From Ischnura elegans (taxonomy: Eukaryota > Arthropoda > Insecta > Odonata > Coenagrionidae): a DNA stretch of 64,000 nucleotides. The position numbers and the translations under genes were made by a program. How positions within the stretch are numbered: the first letter of the stretch is position 1; each line of letters opens with the position of its first letter. This document shows, piece after piece, positions 1 through 10,214 of the stretch. Where the stretch lies: NCBI RefSeq assembly GCF_921293095.1, contig NC_060257.1:67092472-67156471 (forward strand), read 5' to 3'. Below the pieces are notes generated by a model, which made no database searches, was not told the origin of the DNA, and was given only the letters and a program-made list of their open reading frames with translations.

Positions 1-490
1 CAAAGATGGTAAACTTGTCACCGAAAATATTGACAAATCTAACACGTTAAATTCCCACTTCGAAAGTGTATACACCACGAACGATACTGAATTTAATTTA
101 TATATCCCATATACTGAGGAAACGATGGAAGAAACCTCTATAAAACGCGATGGGATAAGTAAACAACTTCAATCGATAAAGATAATACTCGGTGGCTGCG
201 CGCTAGGCTTAGATTGCTTGAACAATTGAGAATGGATGTCTTTATGGGCGACACAGAACATAATATTAGAGCCCCACTATATTTCCAGGTCCGACAGAAG
301 CGATAAATTAAGAGAAATATTTTGCCGAACGGAAAGATATAAGAATTCGCATTTCCCCCAAACCATAAAGGACTTTAATAAATGCCAGTCGAAATTTCGT
401 TGGAGCATTTCCTTTTTACGAGCTAATGGCTGGCGTCCTAACACCCCCTGCCGTACGCCGTTTAGGCGGCTTGCGGGCTAGTATGTAGAT
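1..490 (+). mobile_element. CR1/Jockey-like non-LTR retrotransposon (LINE) remnant, internally deleted
   Basis: Bases 1-190 translate, with breaks, into a segment typical of the region just before the reverse-transcriptase domain of CR1/Jockey-like LINEs (SNTLNSHFESVYTT, then a GISKQLQSIKI-like stretch). From about 190 the reading jumps to the far C-terminus: an RLRLLEQLRMDVF-like stretch, then LEPHYISRSDRSDKLREI and YKNSHFPQTIKDFNK, which match the usual C-terminal tail of these proteins (F-P-R-T-I-x-D-W/F-N). The whole catalytic core is therefore missing. A frameshift near base 260 separates the two C-terminal pieces. The element runs in from the left edge of the window. Family membership is inferred from motif recall, and the clade is uncertain. 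It is certainly not functional. Confidence 0.7.
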
Positions 491-805
491 GAAGGTGGGA
501 TGAAAATGAGCGATTAAAATTGTCTGAAATAATCAACCTTTGAGCGAGTATCAACAATAAGATTGCCCAATCTCACCCATTTTGACAAATTTTTTTTTCT
601 CATCTGCAGAGAAACTGGCGCCTTCGCAACTTCTTTTTTAATTTATAGTTTTATCACTCACTTACTTATTTGGAAGCTTGGAATAACTCTCTCAGTGAAC
701 CAGGCGGGTCGGCCAAAAGGGGCCTTAATAGCTTCCTTATCGCACAGCGCCTATGGCACGGAATTGAATGATTCATTCATTCAAATTCGGGGATGCGTGA
801 AAACA
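491..805. other. No gene seen; short copy of a dispersed-repeat tail at 541-595
   Basis: Bases 541-595 carry a GCGAGTATCAACAATA-type sequence followed by ATTGCCCAATCTCACCC. It recurs at 1038-1078 and, inverted, at 34165-34215. The rest has only an 87-codon open frame (563-826) with no recognisable domain, which I do not regard as a gene. Confidence 0.45.
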
Positions 806-1085
806 CATGGGGTCGCGACCCCTTAGTTACTAAGCTATGGCAACGCAATCAGTTTTTGGATGCACTTTACAGTTACCATGGAAACGGTTTATCTTGGGTA
901 TCCAACATTTTCGGAATTTTATTTTACACTCTGAATTTTTAAGGACATTAATTTAGGTTGGAAGAAAATCTGCGATAGTAATTATCTGGAACAATTAAGT
1001 ATTACTAATAATATACTAAGTTAAACGAGACCTTTGTGCGAGTATCAACAATACGATTGAGCAATTTCACCCATCAAAATCATCA
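806..1085 (+). repeat. Dispersed repeat A, copy 1
   Basis: This segment is diverged but collinear with 33951-34200. Both begin with CATGGGGTC, then a CTCCTTA/CCCCTTA stretch, GAGCTAT or AAGCTAT, and GCAACG; both later contain CTGGATTTTTAAGG-like and TTGGACGAGAA/TTGGAAGAAAA-like blocks. At 876-889 it contains GTTACCATGGAAAC, which resembles an RFX X-box. No coding capacity is visible. The family is not one I can name. Confidence 0.6.
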
Positions 1086-1463
1086 CTGGGTAGCAACCCT
1101 AAGACTGGTTTGACGCAGCTCTCCACTCAATTCTCCTATCATATAATCTTTTCACACCTACGTATTTCTTCTCTTTCATAACTTCCTTTACTTGTTCCAT
1201 ATATTTTGTTCGAGGTCTTCCTTTCCGTTCTTGCCTTCCACTTGTCCCTCGACGATAGTATTAATCAGGCCATCATGTCTCAAGATGTGGCCTATAAGTT
1301 TGCTCCATCTTCTTATCAAGGTTTTCATGAGGATTCTCTTCTCTCCTACCCTTCTTAGGACTTCCTCATTACTAACTCTGTCGATCCATTTGATCCTCAT
1401 CATTCTTCTGTAGCACCACATTTCGAAGGCCTCTATCCTTGCTTTCTCCACAGCTGTCACTTT
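1083..1463 (-). mobile_element. RTE-like LINE, C-terminal fragment of endonuclease-reverse transcriptase
   Basis: On the minus strand this reads EKARIEAFEMWCYRRMMRI, then NEEVLRRVGEKRILMKTL and KLIGHILRHDGLI, a very recognisable C-terminal module of insect RTE-like endonuclease-reverse transcriptases. After the GKNGK stretch the frame shifts: the alternative frame continues GRPRTKYMEQVKEV and ends DRRIEWRAAS before a stop. Only the last 120 or so residues of the protein are present; the catalytic YADD region lies upstream in the family and is absent here. It matches the plus-strand copy at 3140-3765 closely and is a truncated, frameshifted copy. Confidence 0.85.
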
Positions 1464-1788
1464 TTCGATTGATTGTTTCAGACAATTATCTTATAATCTT
1501 CCAACAGACATATTGATATATAATTTTAGAAATTGATTATGACTGGAATCCGCCAAAATAGGCATGTGGCGAGGGGTGTTAAAATGCCATCCGTAAACCT
1601 GCTAGAGAATCCAAAAAAGGTTGGAAAAATTTTGGCGTGAATTTTTAGTGAATTGGTCGCTATAGTTTAGTTCGACCGAAAATTTAACTGCTTGGAGGAA
1701 AAATGAACATGGATATACAGTGCGATTCAAAGATGATGTTCTCCGTGTCCCTCTAAAATATATATTCTTAATTGCTCGATCAATCTAT
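1464..1788. other. No gene or repeat recognised
   Basis: Moderately A+T-rich sequence without long open frames on either strand. I see no motif worth naming. Confidence 0.5.
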
Positions 1789-1980
1789 GAGCCGGTTTCA
1801 TAATGACATGCGCTAACTATAATATGCTACTGCCTCTCACTTTACTCAGCGGTGGCTAGATGTTCTGGTTAGCTCGAAGTCTTAATTTATAAGGAAGCTA
1901 GCCAGAACTTTCAGCCACGTCCAGATAAAGTGAAGGGCTGTATAATCTTACGGTTAGACTTACCAGACTTGAAGACTAGT
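1789..1980. mobile_element. PIF/Harbinger-like MITE with long inverted repeats
   Basis: The two halves are imperfect inverted copies. The left arm (about 1789-1872) opens GAGCCGGTTTCATAATGACA and continues to GGTTCTGG-like sequence; the right arm read from its end opens ACTAGTCTTCAAGTCTGGTA and includes CTTCACTTTATCTGGACG. The opening resembles the 28-bp ends of the large element at 58015-63528 (GGGCCGGTTTTATAATG), and the arms align with the MITE at 39251-39450. No target duplication is clear, so this is an old, decayed copy. Placement in PIF/Harbinger is by similarity to the large element, which has clear TTA duplications. Confidence 0.65.
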
Positions 1981-2493
1981 ACGTAGCCTACGAGTGTCTA
2001 GTGGCTATAATCCCAAATCATGTAAAATCATGTCTCTACTTAAAGCAGTTTTTTTATAGGAATCACGTAGTTTTCCTTTGCATATCATTTAGATCATGCA
2101 CTAAATCTTTTTGCGCCGGAATCCATATCGATTGCTAAGTTCTAACATCACGTATCTAAAAAATAAACTACTTTTCAGGAGAGCAAAACAAAACAATTTA
2201 TTTTTTTAATTTTATGTAATTTTAATTGAAATTAAAAACCAAAATAAATAAAACTGAAAATAAGCATACATTTGCAACACAAAGAGTTGTTTTTTGCTTG
2301 AATTTTATTTTTTATTAACAGTATTAGCGATATTTACTTAGACTGCCCAAATTTTGAGATTCTTGTTGTCAGACCTTAGCCGTCGATATGCTTTCCGCTT
2401 ATTTGAGGCGTAGACTGCAGAGTGCAAAGGAGCATCTCTCTTTCAATATTTCATCCATAAACCTCCTCACAACGCGCTAGACGAACTATAGAT
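1981..2493. other. No gene recognised; A+T-rich
   Basis: A+T-rich stretch with poly-A/T runs around 2200-2320. No open frame or repeat structure was recognised. Confidence 0.5.
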
Positions 2494-2575
2494 TCATCTC
2501 ATGAAAACCTTTATAAGAACGCGGAACAACCTTATAGGCCACATCTTGAGGCATAATGGCCTGGAAAAATAGGCT
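2494..2575 (+). mobile_element. Short RTE-like LINE C-terminal fragment
   Basis: Translation gives LMKTFIRTRNNLIGHILRHN, the same motif as in the copies at 1083-1463 and 3500-3590. It breaks off after about 27 codons. It lies about 80 bp upstream of the longer copy that starts near 2655 but represents a later part of the protein, so it is a separate insertion or a rearranged piece. Confidence 0.75.
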
Positions 2576-2794
2576 GAACATATACTGAGTAAGTGACAAC
2601 AAAAATATGCATTAAAGAGGCAAATTTATATAATTAGATTTATAAAAATTCTGTTATTTGGGAAGCAGGATCACTAGCGAAGGGAGAAGGAAGACAGATA
2701 TTATCAGCAGCATAGCCCAATGGAAGAGAGCATTCCACCTTAAGAGAGACTTGCTTACAGCGGGAAACTTAAATATGGAGGTAAAGAAACAATT

Positions 2795-3096
2795 GAGCAT
2801 CGAGTTGGTGTGGTGGCTAGAGTGCTGAATTCCCACATCGTCGGCTCGGGTTCAAATCCCGGCGGTGGCAGATAATTTTCAGAGACTGCCCGATCCCTGC
2901 TTGAGTTTTGTGTGGAGGACATTTCAAGCGGAATACTCCGTCCGTCGGATGGGAGGTTAAGCCGTGGTACACTTGGCGCCTTTCGTTAAGAGCAGGCTAA
3001 TGCCGACGCCGGATTTCTCACCTCCCTTCCTCACCTACCCTTCCCTCAAGGCGCAAATTACCTAAGCTGTCGGTTGCCCCCTCCAAATACCATACC
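2795..3096 (+). mobile_element. tRNA-derived SINE (family A), copy 1, with 11-bp target-site duplication
   Basis: It opens with a tRNA-like head: GTTGGTGTGGTGGCTAGAGT (A-box-like) followed by GGTTCAAATCC (B box of RNA polymerase III, 2849-2859). The body contains TTCAGAGACTGCCCGATCCC, CTCCGTCCGTCGGATGGGA and GGCGCCTTTCGTTAAGAGCA, and it ends CCAAATACCATACC. The flanks repeat exactly: AAGAAACAATT at 2784-2794 and 3097-3107. It is about 80-90 percent alike to the copy at 32998-33301 by eye. Its insertion into the LINE reading frame dates it after that LINE copy. Confidence 0.9.
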
Positions 3097-3263
3097 AAGA
3101 AACAATTTATAAGAACCTAGATTTGGAATATGCTCCTATAGGGGAGTAAGACATGGACAATGACAGCAGCGGAGAAAGCAAGGATAGAGGCTTTGGAGAT
3201 GTGGTGCTACAGAAGAATTATAAGGATCAAGTGGATTGACCAAGTAGTAATAAGGAAATCTTA

Positions 3264-3492
3264 CGGTCCGGTTATATGGTAAATTAACACGTTAATGTAC
3301 GTTTGCGTCAATGATTTTGGTGGACCGGAACGGAACATGTACGAATGCATGAACCAAATTAGAACAGGTTCTATTTTCTGTGCATGCATTCGCACAAGTT
3401 GGGTGGTTACACGGTGCATTTTGGCGTTCATTCTCGCGTTCATACATTTAGACATTAACCCGTACGTGTTAATGCATCGTGTAACTAGGCCT
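3264..3492. mobile_element. PIF/Harbinger-like MITE with TTA target duplication
   Basis: A 229-bp element flanked by TTA at 3261-3263 and 3493-3495. The left end CGGTCCGGTTATATGGTAAA and the reverse complement of the right end (AGGCCTAGTTACACGATGCA) form terminal inverted repeats that stay similar for about 27 bases to TTAACACG. TTA (TWA) duplications are characteristic of PIF/Harbinger. It sits inside the LINE copy at 2655-3765: the sequence on its two sides joins in frame with the homologous LINE at 1330-1380, so the empty site can be inferred. The internal sequence has two overlapping opposite-strand open frames that are not genes. Confidence 0.85.
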
Positions 3493-3765
3493 TTAAGAAG
3501 AGTAGGAGAGAAGAGAAGCCTGATAAAAACCTTAATAAGAAGACGGAACAACCTTATAGGCCATATCTTGATACAATACGGCCTGATGAAGACAATCTTC
3601 GAGGGACAAGTGGATAGCAAGAACGGAAAAGGAAGACCTCGAACAAAAATATGGAACAGGTAAAGAAGGATGTGAAAGAGATGAAATACGTATGTGTGAA
3701 AAGATTAGCTGATAGGAGAATTGAGTGGAGAGCTGCGTCAAGCCGATCTTAGGATGGTAGATCAG

Positions 3766-4216
3766 AGAAGACTAATTTAAATGAAAGCGTGATTATAGTG
3801 TTGTGCGAGCGTGTCGATGAATCAAATTTGAGCATGACTTTTTCCATTAGCCTGCAGTATTTTCTTCCGCGTGCATAAATTCGTGAACCTTGAAAGTACA
3901 CGACCGACGGAAACTACAATCGGTAAATACCCTGAATCATGATCTTCTAGGAATGAAAAAGGTTCCTCTTGGTATACGGGGTGGAATTAGTGAGAAATAA
4001 AATTATGAGCCTGAGAAAAGGTGGCTCGCAGGTTTTTATGTAGATGCATATGTATACGCAGTTTAGTATAAAACTACCGAACCTTAACTTACGCTTTACT
4101 TACTATTTAATGCCAAAGACGTTATATACACGTTATGTACTATAACCGATGATCTCAGGCCGTATGAAACCTTTCCATAATTGAGAACGAAAGAATGAAC
4201 TTCGTTAGGCTCACTA
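3766..4216. repeat. Dispersed repeat C copy 1 (about 4081-4213); otherwise nothing recognised
   Basis: Bases 4148-4205 (ATAACCGATGATCTCAGGCC, then ATGAAACCTTT and AACGAAAGAATGAACTTC) match 32250-32315 with scattered changes, and weaker similarity extends about 70 bases upstream. Bases 3766-4080 show no feature. Confidence 0.5.
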
Positions 4217-4432
4217 GTAGGGGAATCTGGAGCAGAACGGGGTGGCGGGGTGGAATGGAGTAAGCGATTTTTTTAATTGCTAAAAAAGGTGCTACGCAAA
4301 CGGCAATAACTATATCTAGTCCTGATCGGTGTTGCTTATAAGTAAAGAAACACAATCTGGACTAGTTGTAGTTATTACCGCTGTTTTTCGCACTTAAAAT
4401 CGCTTACCCCGTTCCGCCTCGAGTTACCCTAC
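4217..4432. mobile_element. Foldback/MITE-like inverted repeat, about 216 bp
   Basis: The left arm (GGAGTAAGCGATTTTTTTAA, ... GCTACGCAAACGGCAATAAC, TCTAGTCC) is the reverse complement, with mismatches, of the right arm ending GCTTACCCCGTTCCGCC. About 80 bases pair on each side around a spacer of some 25 bases at 4325-4350. Compared with the right arm the left arm has an 18-base insertion near 4245. The superfamily is not determined because no clear target duplication is seen. Confidence 0.6.
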
Positions 4433-5225
4433 AGAAGGAGGTAAGAAGCCAAGAGGTACAAGTGATTATTTCCTGAACAGAGTTAGGTAGGGACATTGAT
4501 AAAAGAAATATACAAAAACCTCGTGGCCAAAGTATGCAAGTGAGTCTACGATCTGTGCTGACATCGAGTGTAAAATCAAATGAACTACTAAATATTTAGT
4601 TTAACCCGTTGGTTTTCATTGCCTAATATCTGTACCCAATTCTGTTTGGAAAACACAATTCACTTGTACCCTTTACATTCTCATCCCTTCATTTAAGAAA
4701 AAGTGCTTCCCGAATTTTCATAAGATTGTTAAATCGTCAGATGTAACCATGCTAATGTAACCACGTCACGGTAAGCAAAGTTAAATATTTACTTTTTCGA
4801 CATTCTATGTCATTTTGTATTTATTCAGGCCTAAATTATTTTATACCAGAAGTGGCAATATGCCGAGTGGATGTGATAAATACAAATATAACTTAAGTAG
4901 TGAGTCATCTGCAGTAACAAACGGACCTGTTTTCTCACAAGAAATAATTGTAAATTTACTCTGATATTACTTTATTAAAACACTCATGTATTATTTACTA
5001 CATTATTGTTTTATATTATTGGCATAATTACATTTTTTATTTGATGGATCACACGACCCTTTGATCAAGGAGACCACGTAAAGCCTCTTCTCTTTGTCAT
5101 CTAGTATTCAGCTGTAAAATCAAAATGTAGGGGTAAATAATTGTTGTAATAATAATAAATTGTAATTAAATTGTAAGCAAATAATAAAAAATTATTGCTA
5201 TTAATTATTATTCTTTTCAAGGTTG
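4433..5225. other. No gene recognised; A+T-rich
   Basis: Very A+T-rich, especially 4920-5220 (runs such as AATAATAATAAATTGTAATT). No gene, repeat boundary or structured RNA could be supported. Confidence 0.5.
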
Positions 5226-5560
5226 ATTAATTTACGTATCTCCGCGAAAGGTGAAGAACACAAAATATCGTGTACGTCACCGTGCTGGTCGGTACCTTGA
5301 CATCCGGAGTAAAGATGGGCGAATCACCCCGAGGTGTGACGTAGAAGTTGGGTTCGGAGCGCCATCTTTTGGGATGCGGTGAGGAAATGGGAAAACCGAC
5401 AGGATGTTCGGGTTTTCGGGGACCACCACGAAATGAAGTCGAGCCAAGGACATTCCCTTGGGACGACCGTTGCAAATAAGTCGCCTTTCCCAAGAAAGTT
5501 AGTATATACAAGGTGAACGCTTCTCCAAGCCAAAAACATGATCGTCACCAGGGCTGGAAC
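5226..5560 (-). other. GC-elevated segment with two overlapping minus-strand open frames; unrecognised
   Basis: Base composition rises sharply here. Two overlapping minus-strand frames of 94 codons (5227-5511) and 74 codons (5324-5548) are open. The 94-codon frame contains EPNFYVTPRGDSP and FTPDVKVPTSTVTY. I do not recognise a domain, and both frames being open suggests low stop density from GC content rather than selection. It could be an unclassified repeat or a decayed exon. Confidence 0.3.
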
Positions 5561-5644
5561 GAGGAGTTTTGTCAGGGTGGGCGAGGATCAGTTTTCCTTC
5601 CCCTCTCCACTGATCCCCACTCGCTCTCTCCCTCCTCCACCACT

Positions 5645-5843
5645 ATAATATAATATAATACAATGTAATTTATTTCTTTATTTCCAAATTCCCCGTATAT
5701 AGCACGCAGGGCCTTCAAAACGGAGGATTAACAAAGAGCGACACAAACATCCATGCCTAGGATAGGTACCATCTACCCAGGCGGGATTCGAACCCGCGAC
5801 CTACGGCTTGGCAGACGAGGACTTTACATCCGTAAGCTATATT
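5645..5843 (-). mobile_element. tRNA-derived SINE (family B), antisense copy 1
   Basis: Read on the minus strand, a tRNA-like head (GTAAAGTCCTCGTCTGCCAA, then a B box GGTTCGAATCC covering 5784-5794) is followed by CCCGCCTGGGTAGATGGTAC, a GCATGG.TGTT segment, a CTATATACGGGGAATTTGG segment, and an AATAAAGAAATAAA tail. The same order is seen at 9170-9366 and 10003-10214. The 5-prime head is less intact here: the expected GGCGGGG before GTAAAG is replaced. Confidence 0.8.
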
Positions 5844-6110
5844 TTAGAAGTGACAGCTGAAATTACTCACCGTATGTTTGGCATTAAGGATTTTTATTAG
5901 TAGTATTGTTCAATAATCCATACATTAATAGTAATTATTAAATAATTTAAATAGAAAAATTAAATAATATTTTTTCAACTTTTCAAATGTTATCGCTCCT
6001 GAAATCTGCCGCCCGGGTCACGTGACCCCTACTTAATCATAGGTTCTAGTTCCAGACTTAATCGTCACAGTTTCTATCCATCACTTTTCATTCATATTTT
6101 TCGTAGAATA
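5844..6110. other. Nothing recognised
   Basis: A+T-rich spacer between the SINE and repeat D, without open frames or inverted repeats that I can support. Confidence 0.5.
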
Positions 6111-6111
6111 T

Positions 6112-6440
6112 TTGAGAGGAAGCCAATTCTGCTAGATTTCGAACCTCAAGAAGACAATAAAGTTATCTTGGGTAATCAATTTCATTAAACTACTAAATAG
6201 TGTCATTTAGAAAGGAGTAGCGACAGGCAGTCCAAAATTTCGTCATCCAAAACAAGGATGCAAAGTTATCACTACGAGTATTATCCGTTAGCATTACATC
6301 AGACAAAATAAACCTGTTTTACTGAAACTAAACGGAAACTTTTTTAACTAGAAATGACGCCATTTCTGCCAGATTTCGAATCTCAAAAAGACAAAACAGT
6401 CATCTGGGGTAATTATTTTCATCAAGCTACCAATAGACAT
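6112..6440 (+). repeat. Repeat D: two related units
   Basis: Unit 1 (about 6119-6195) and unit 2 (about 6356-6435) share AGATTTCGAANCTCAA, AAGACAAnAnAGTnATCTnG and GGGTAATnAnTTTCATnAA. Between them is TCGTCATCCAAAACAAGGAT (6240-6259). A third related copy with the same order of blocks lies at 8740-8930. No coding capacity is visible and the family is unknown. Confidence 0.65.
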
Positions 6441-8735
6441 TGAAATTAACGTTTTTGCCATCTTCAGCCAAAAGCAAAATGATGAAATGAAAGCGCTTTG
6501 TACATTTATCATGAATAATATTGAACGACCGGTTTAGTCACGTTGCGACATCATTTTGGACAGATATAGGAGCACATTCCTATTTACGTTTGGTCCATGT
6601 GTGTGGGAAAATACAGACAAAAACAGACGGAAGGTTAATTAATGCGAAGGTCAGGTAAGTAAAGGGAATGGAATGGGCGAAGGACATTATTAGGAAACAC
6701 TACTTATAATGAGTATTTAAGAAATTTCCGAAGTGCGCCAATTCAAAATAAAATTAATGAAAAACCTGAAATTTTGTTTTAATTAACACTAATACCTTTA
6801 ATTTCAACGCCGCAGAATTTTACAATTGTTTTAAATTAATTGTTTGAATAAATAATTATTCTCAACCAACACTGTTGCATATTCAGGAAAAATAGCAATA
6901 TATTATTTGGAAATAATTAGATAAATTTTTTTGGGAGCCACTAAATCATATCAAATATGACAGCATTCTTTTTTTAATTTTTATGGTTAAGTCAGAATAT
7001 GAAAAAGGCTATTCGTTAGCCAACTTATTAAGATTTAGAACAACTTCGAATATATTTCTGTACTTGGGCTCAATACAGAACATTTGCTCCTATTAATTTC
7101 AAAACTGAAATAAAATAGTTTCTTCTTATTAAATGAACTACAAAGGTTTTACATATTTTAATCGAATAGCTCCAATATTGGTAGCTGTAAGCATAAATGG
7201 CAAAGGCGAGAAATATTTTTCGCACAAATATTTCCAGTCTTGACCATGGCACCAAAAGTATATCTAGTTTGGGATTCAGCAAATGTGGGAACTAATACCA
7301 GCATAATACAGCACGAAAATTTCACTTGGATACTATTTACTATTCCCTTGCAAAAGTAACCCACAGAAAGCCAAGAATTGTTAAGAAAATCGTACGAGTA
7401 ATAAATACTCATGCAAATTTACAGGTCATATTTTAGAGCACGCGAACAATAGTATTCATAAATATGGGACCTGGTTAGATCAAGAAAACTCCCTCCATTC
7501 ACAACTAAGGTTGAAACTTAATTTGCATGACAAAGGGCACGATCTATATATATAGCCACAGGTGTGTAATATTAACACCAACCTAATTCCTTTAGCTATA
7601 GATCGGAGAAAAAAGAGAAAAATACGATAGGATATATAATTATTGCATAATTTAAATTTCAATTTCATCGTAATATTTTCAATCATGCTATAGAATTCAC
7701 GCTGCTACGAATCGAAAAAAACTATTAAATTTTAAGAAAACGGAGCTACAAAACGTTTATCTCTACTATTAAATAATTGGATTACAAATGTTATGACAAT
7801 AAAGTACTAATTGTATTTGAATACCGCAGGTTTTCGTTTAGCCATACCAGATAAAGTTTAATGTTGAAAAGGCATAACAATTTTCCTAGTAGCAATAGAA
7901 GTTTAGGTTTCGTTGAATTTACAGCTTCCTCCTGAATTTTCACGGCAAAGTGTCTTATTTTATTTTTTTTACGTGACCTACATGCCTAATTTCAATTTCA
8001 TCGTAATATTTGCTATCATGCTATAGAATTCACGCTCTAAAGGCGTACTTAATATATATTATTTTCTAGACATGTAGGCATTTTTCTTCTGACTTTAATT
8101 TTTTCATATGCATAGGTACGCAGCCAATGTCACGTGAGCTGATACAGATTTTTGGGTTTTTGTTTTGAAATTCAAAATATATAAAAAAATGAACAACCCA
8201 ACTTTTTTTAGAACGCAAATGGCAGAATAAATATGAAAGGCATATTGTAAAGCCCCCCACGAAAATGAAAACCGCGTCGTTCCTTGAAGGAATCTGCTCA
8301 ATTTAACTCCAAGAAGATATTATTTTCAGAATATATGACGCGAGGTTCCTCGTTTTTTGAAATTATGGTTGCAAAATGACGAGCAAAATATAAAATTAAT
8401 ACATATCAGAACGAAAAGATTCAAAGGGAATTTTTCCCCGTTACGCAAAAGATGAGTGAATGTGTAAGATATTTCGAGCACATCCGCTGAAACTACTATG
8501 GCCGCACAATATGGTATATTTTTTGTCATACTTTTAAGAGCTTATAGTACCTACATGGGAGCTCTCAATCTACTAAACATTTGGTCTAGCATAAGTACTT
8601 TGTTCATGAAGTAAATATTTATTTGTAGAAGGTCATCGCGGTGCCTTAAATATTTTGAGCGTAAAGCCCTCTCCGGAAGACGCCATGCAAAAAAGGTGGT
8701 CTTGGACAATAAAAAGAGCAGCGTACAATTTACAT
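6441..8735. other. No gene recognised over 2.3 kb; strongly A+T-rich
   Basis: Only short open frames (up to 84 codons, minus strand, around 7070-7690 and 8066-8529) rich in Ile, Leu, Phe and Lys, as expected by chance in A+T-rich DNA. A repeated phrase TTTCAATTTCATCGTAATAT followed by CATGCTATAGAATTCACGCT occurs at 7658-7704 and 7990-8037, a short direct duplication about 330 bp apart. Nothing else was recognised. Confidence 0.5.
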
Positions 8736-8739
8736 GGGA

Positions 8740-8930
8740 GCAGCTACAGGTAGTCTAATTTTTCGTCATCCAAATCAACGATGCAAAGTCATCACCCTAC
8801 GTTCCTCGGTAAATACTTCTAAACGGGGACTTTTTGAACTTGACATGAAGCCATTTCTGCTATATTTCGAATCTTAAAAGGGCAAGAAAGTTGATATAAA
8901 GGACTATAATTTTCATCGCACTGCCAGCAT
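8740..8930 (+). repeat. Repeat D, third copy
   Basis: TTTTTCGTCATCCAAATCAA followed by CGATGCAAAGTCATCAC, then TGAAGCCATTTCTGCTATAT and TTCGAATCTTAAAAG, matches the order and sequence of blocks at 6236-6435. Confidence 0.65.
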
Positions 8931-9169
8931 GGGAAAAGACCTACGTGTGGTAATGATAAATTAATGCCATTGTAACCCAAACTGGCATTAGTAAAATGGA
9001 GGTAAAATTAATTTAAAAGGGCAGGAAATCTTATACGGAAGACAACGCAAAAAGTAAACGTTTTAGTTAAATACATTTTTTTCTACATGATTAATAGCAA
9101 TCGCTTTAAGTAAGTAATTGCGAAAGTTAAAGGCATTCATGATAGGTGGGGGCAGATAAGAAAATCATT

Positions 9170-9366
9170 ATTTTTTATTTTATTCTCAAACCACGGATTA
9201 CAGCTCAGATTGGCCATTTTACACCGTTATATGCAACAAATTAAACAAGTAACCGTACACGAACAACCATGCCCTGGACAAGGGAAACCTACCCAGGCGG
9301 GAATCGAACCCGCGACCGCTTGTTTGGGAGGCTATGATGTTACCCCACCGCCACCGAGGCCGGCAG
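9170..9366 (-). mobile_element. tRNA-derived SINE (family B), antisense copy 2
   Basis: The minus strand begins GGCCTCGGTGGCGGTGGGGT and carries the B box GGTTCGATTCC (9300-9310), then CCGCCTGGGTAGGTTTCCCT, TTGTCCAGGGCATGGTTG and a 3-prime AATAAAATAAAAAATAA tail. The head has lost the AGTCCTCG of the family. It lies directly against a LINE fragment at 9367. Confidence 0.83.
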
Positions 9367-9490
9367 TGTGTAATAGGTTGAAGAAAAGACTAAAAAAGAG
9401 CCTAACTTTGAGCGAAGCACTTTATGGCACGAAAACGTGGACATTGTTGAAGGAGGACGAAAATAGACTGGAAGTGTAGATTGGATTTCT
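9367..9490 (+). mobile_element. RTE-like LINE fragment (LYGTKTWTL motif)
   Basis: The plus strand reads KKRLKKSLTLSEALYGTKTW then TLLKEDENRLEV and a stop. This is the segment found between the LLT and EMWCYRRM blocks of the LINE copy at 2655-3765 (family pattern VALYGxETWTLxxxDxxRLEAFE). Only about 40 codons survive. Confidence 0.75.
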
Positions 9491-10002
9491 GGATATTTTT
9501 GAGTAAATTTATTCGAGCAACCTCTGCCAAACACCTTATGATTTGTAAGATACGGTATGAACGAGCATAATAAGATCGATTTCAACCTCACTCGCAGGGA
9601 AAAACACTGGGTGAATGGCTGCTGTCGGCATTCATCGAATCATCCGGTAATATCATTAGTCACTGCATATTAGTCGATGGGAAATCTCGAGTAGTCAATC
9701 AGAGGTCAGTACCAAGGTCATCGCATGGAATTCTCAATGAAATATCGTTGAAACGCTGTCAAGTGCTGAATAGACTAGAGTAATCGTCACGTAGTATATT
9801 TCCTGGTAAGATGCCTTTTGGTGAATGACATTGCATTTATTTAGGAGATAAATTTTTTAATGACAATAATAGTTTTGAAATGAAACAAATATGTGATTTT
9901 TGTTTTGGTAATGTGAAATATATAGAATAGCCTATTACTGAATACCATAACCCGAAGCATGGGGCGAAACTAGATATGAATCGAAATCATCTCAGCCAAC
10001 CC
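9491..10002. other. Nothing recognised
   Basis: No open frame with a recognisable domain and no repeat boundary was found. Confidence 0.45.
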
Positions 10003-10214
10003 TTTATTTATTTAATTTATTTATTTCCATACCACCGTATATATACCAACTCTATACGGCCTATATATCTATTTTAGATCGGGGTTATTAACATGTCAAC
10101 AGTTTAGCATGCACAAACGACCATGCCCTGAATAGGGGTAACTTGACCAGGCGGGAATCGAACCTACGACCTCCTGTTTGGCAGGCGAGGACTTTACCCC
10201 GCCGCCGCCGAGGA
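10003..10214 (-). mobile_element. tRNA-derived SINE (family B), antisense copy 3 (best preserved)
   Basis: The minus-strand head is CCTCGGCGGCGGCGGGGTAA, AGTCCTCGCCTGCCAAACAG and a B box GGTTCGATTCC (10154-10164). The body passes through CCTATTCAGGGCATGGTCG, TGCATGCTAAACTGTTGACA and GTATATATACGGTGGTATGG, and ends with AAATAAATAAATTAAATAAA. It is the best template for the family, about 210 bp long. No target duplication was confirmed. Confidence 0.87.

Larger units (their letters stand above)
2655..3765 (+). mobile_element. RTE-like LINE, C-terminal third of reverse transcriptase ORF, split by two insertions
   Basis: From 2655 the plus strand reads YLGSRITSEGRRKTDI, then FHLKRDLLTAGNLNMEVKK, a well-known post-catalytic segment of insect endonuclease-reverse transcriptases (YLGSxIT..G...DI.xRI..AK.AF). 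The frame stops at a SINE (2795-3096) and resumes at IRT, WNMLL and WTMTAAEKARIEALEMWCYR. It is interrupted again at NKEI by a MITE (3264-3492), then continues LRRVGEKRSLIKTLIRRRNN, LIGHIL and GRPRTKI, ending near ADRRIEWRAASSRS. At least one stop, in the IWNMLL region, lies outside the insertions, so the copy is dead. It is 5'-truncated, as is usual for LINEs. The catalytic core is not present. Confidence 0.87.
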
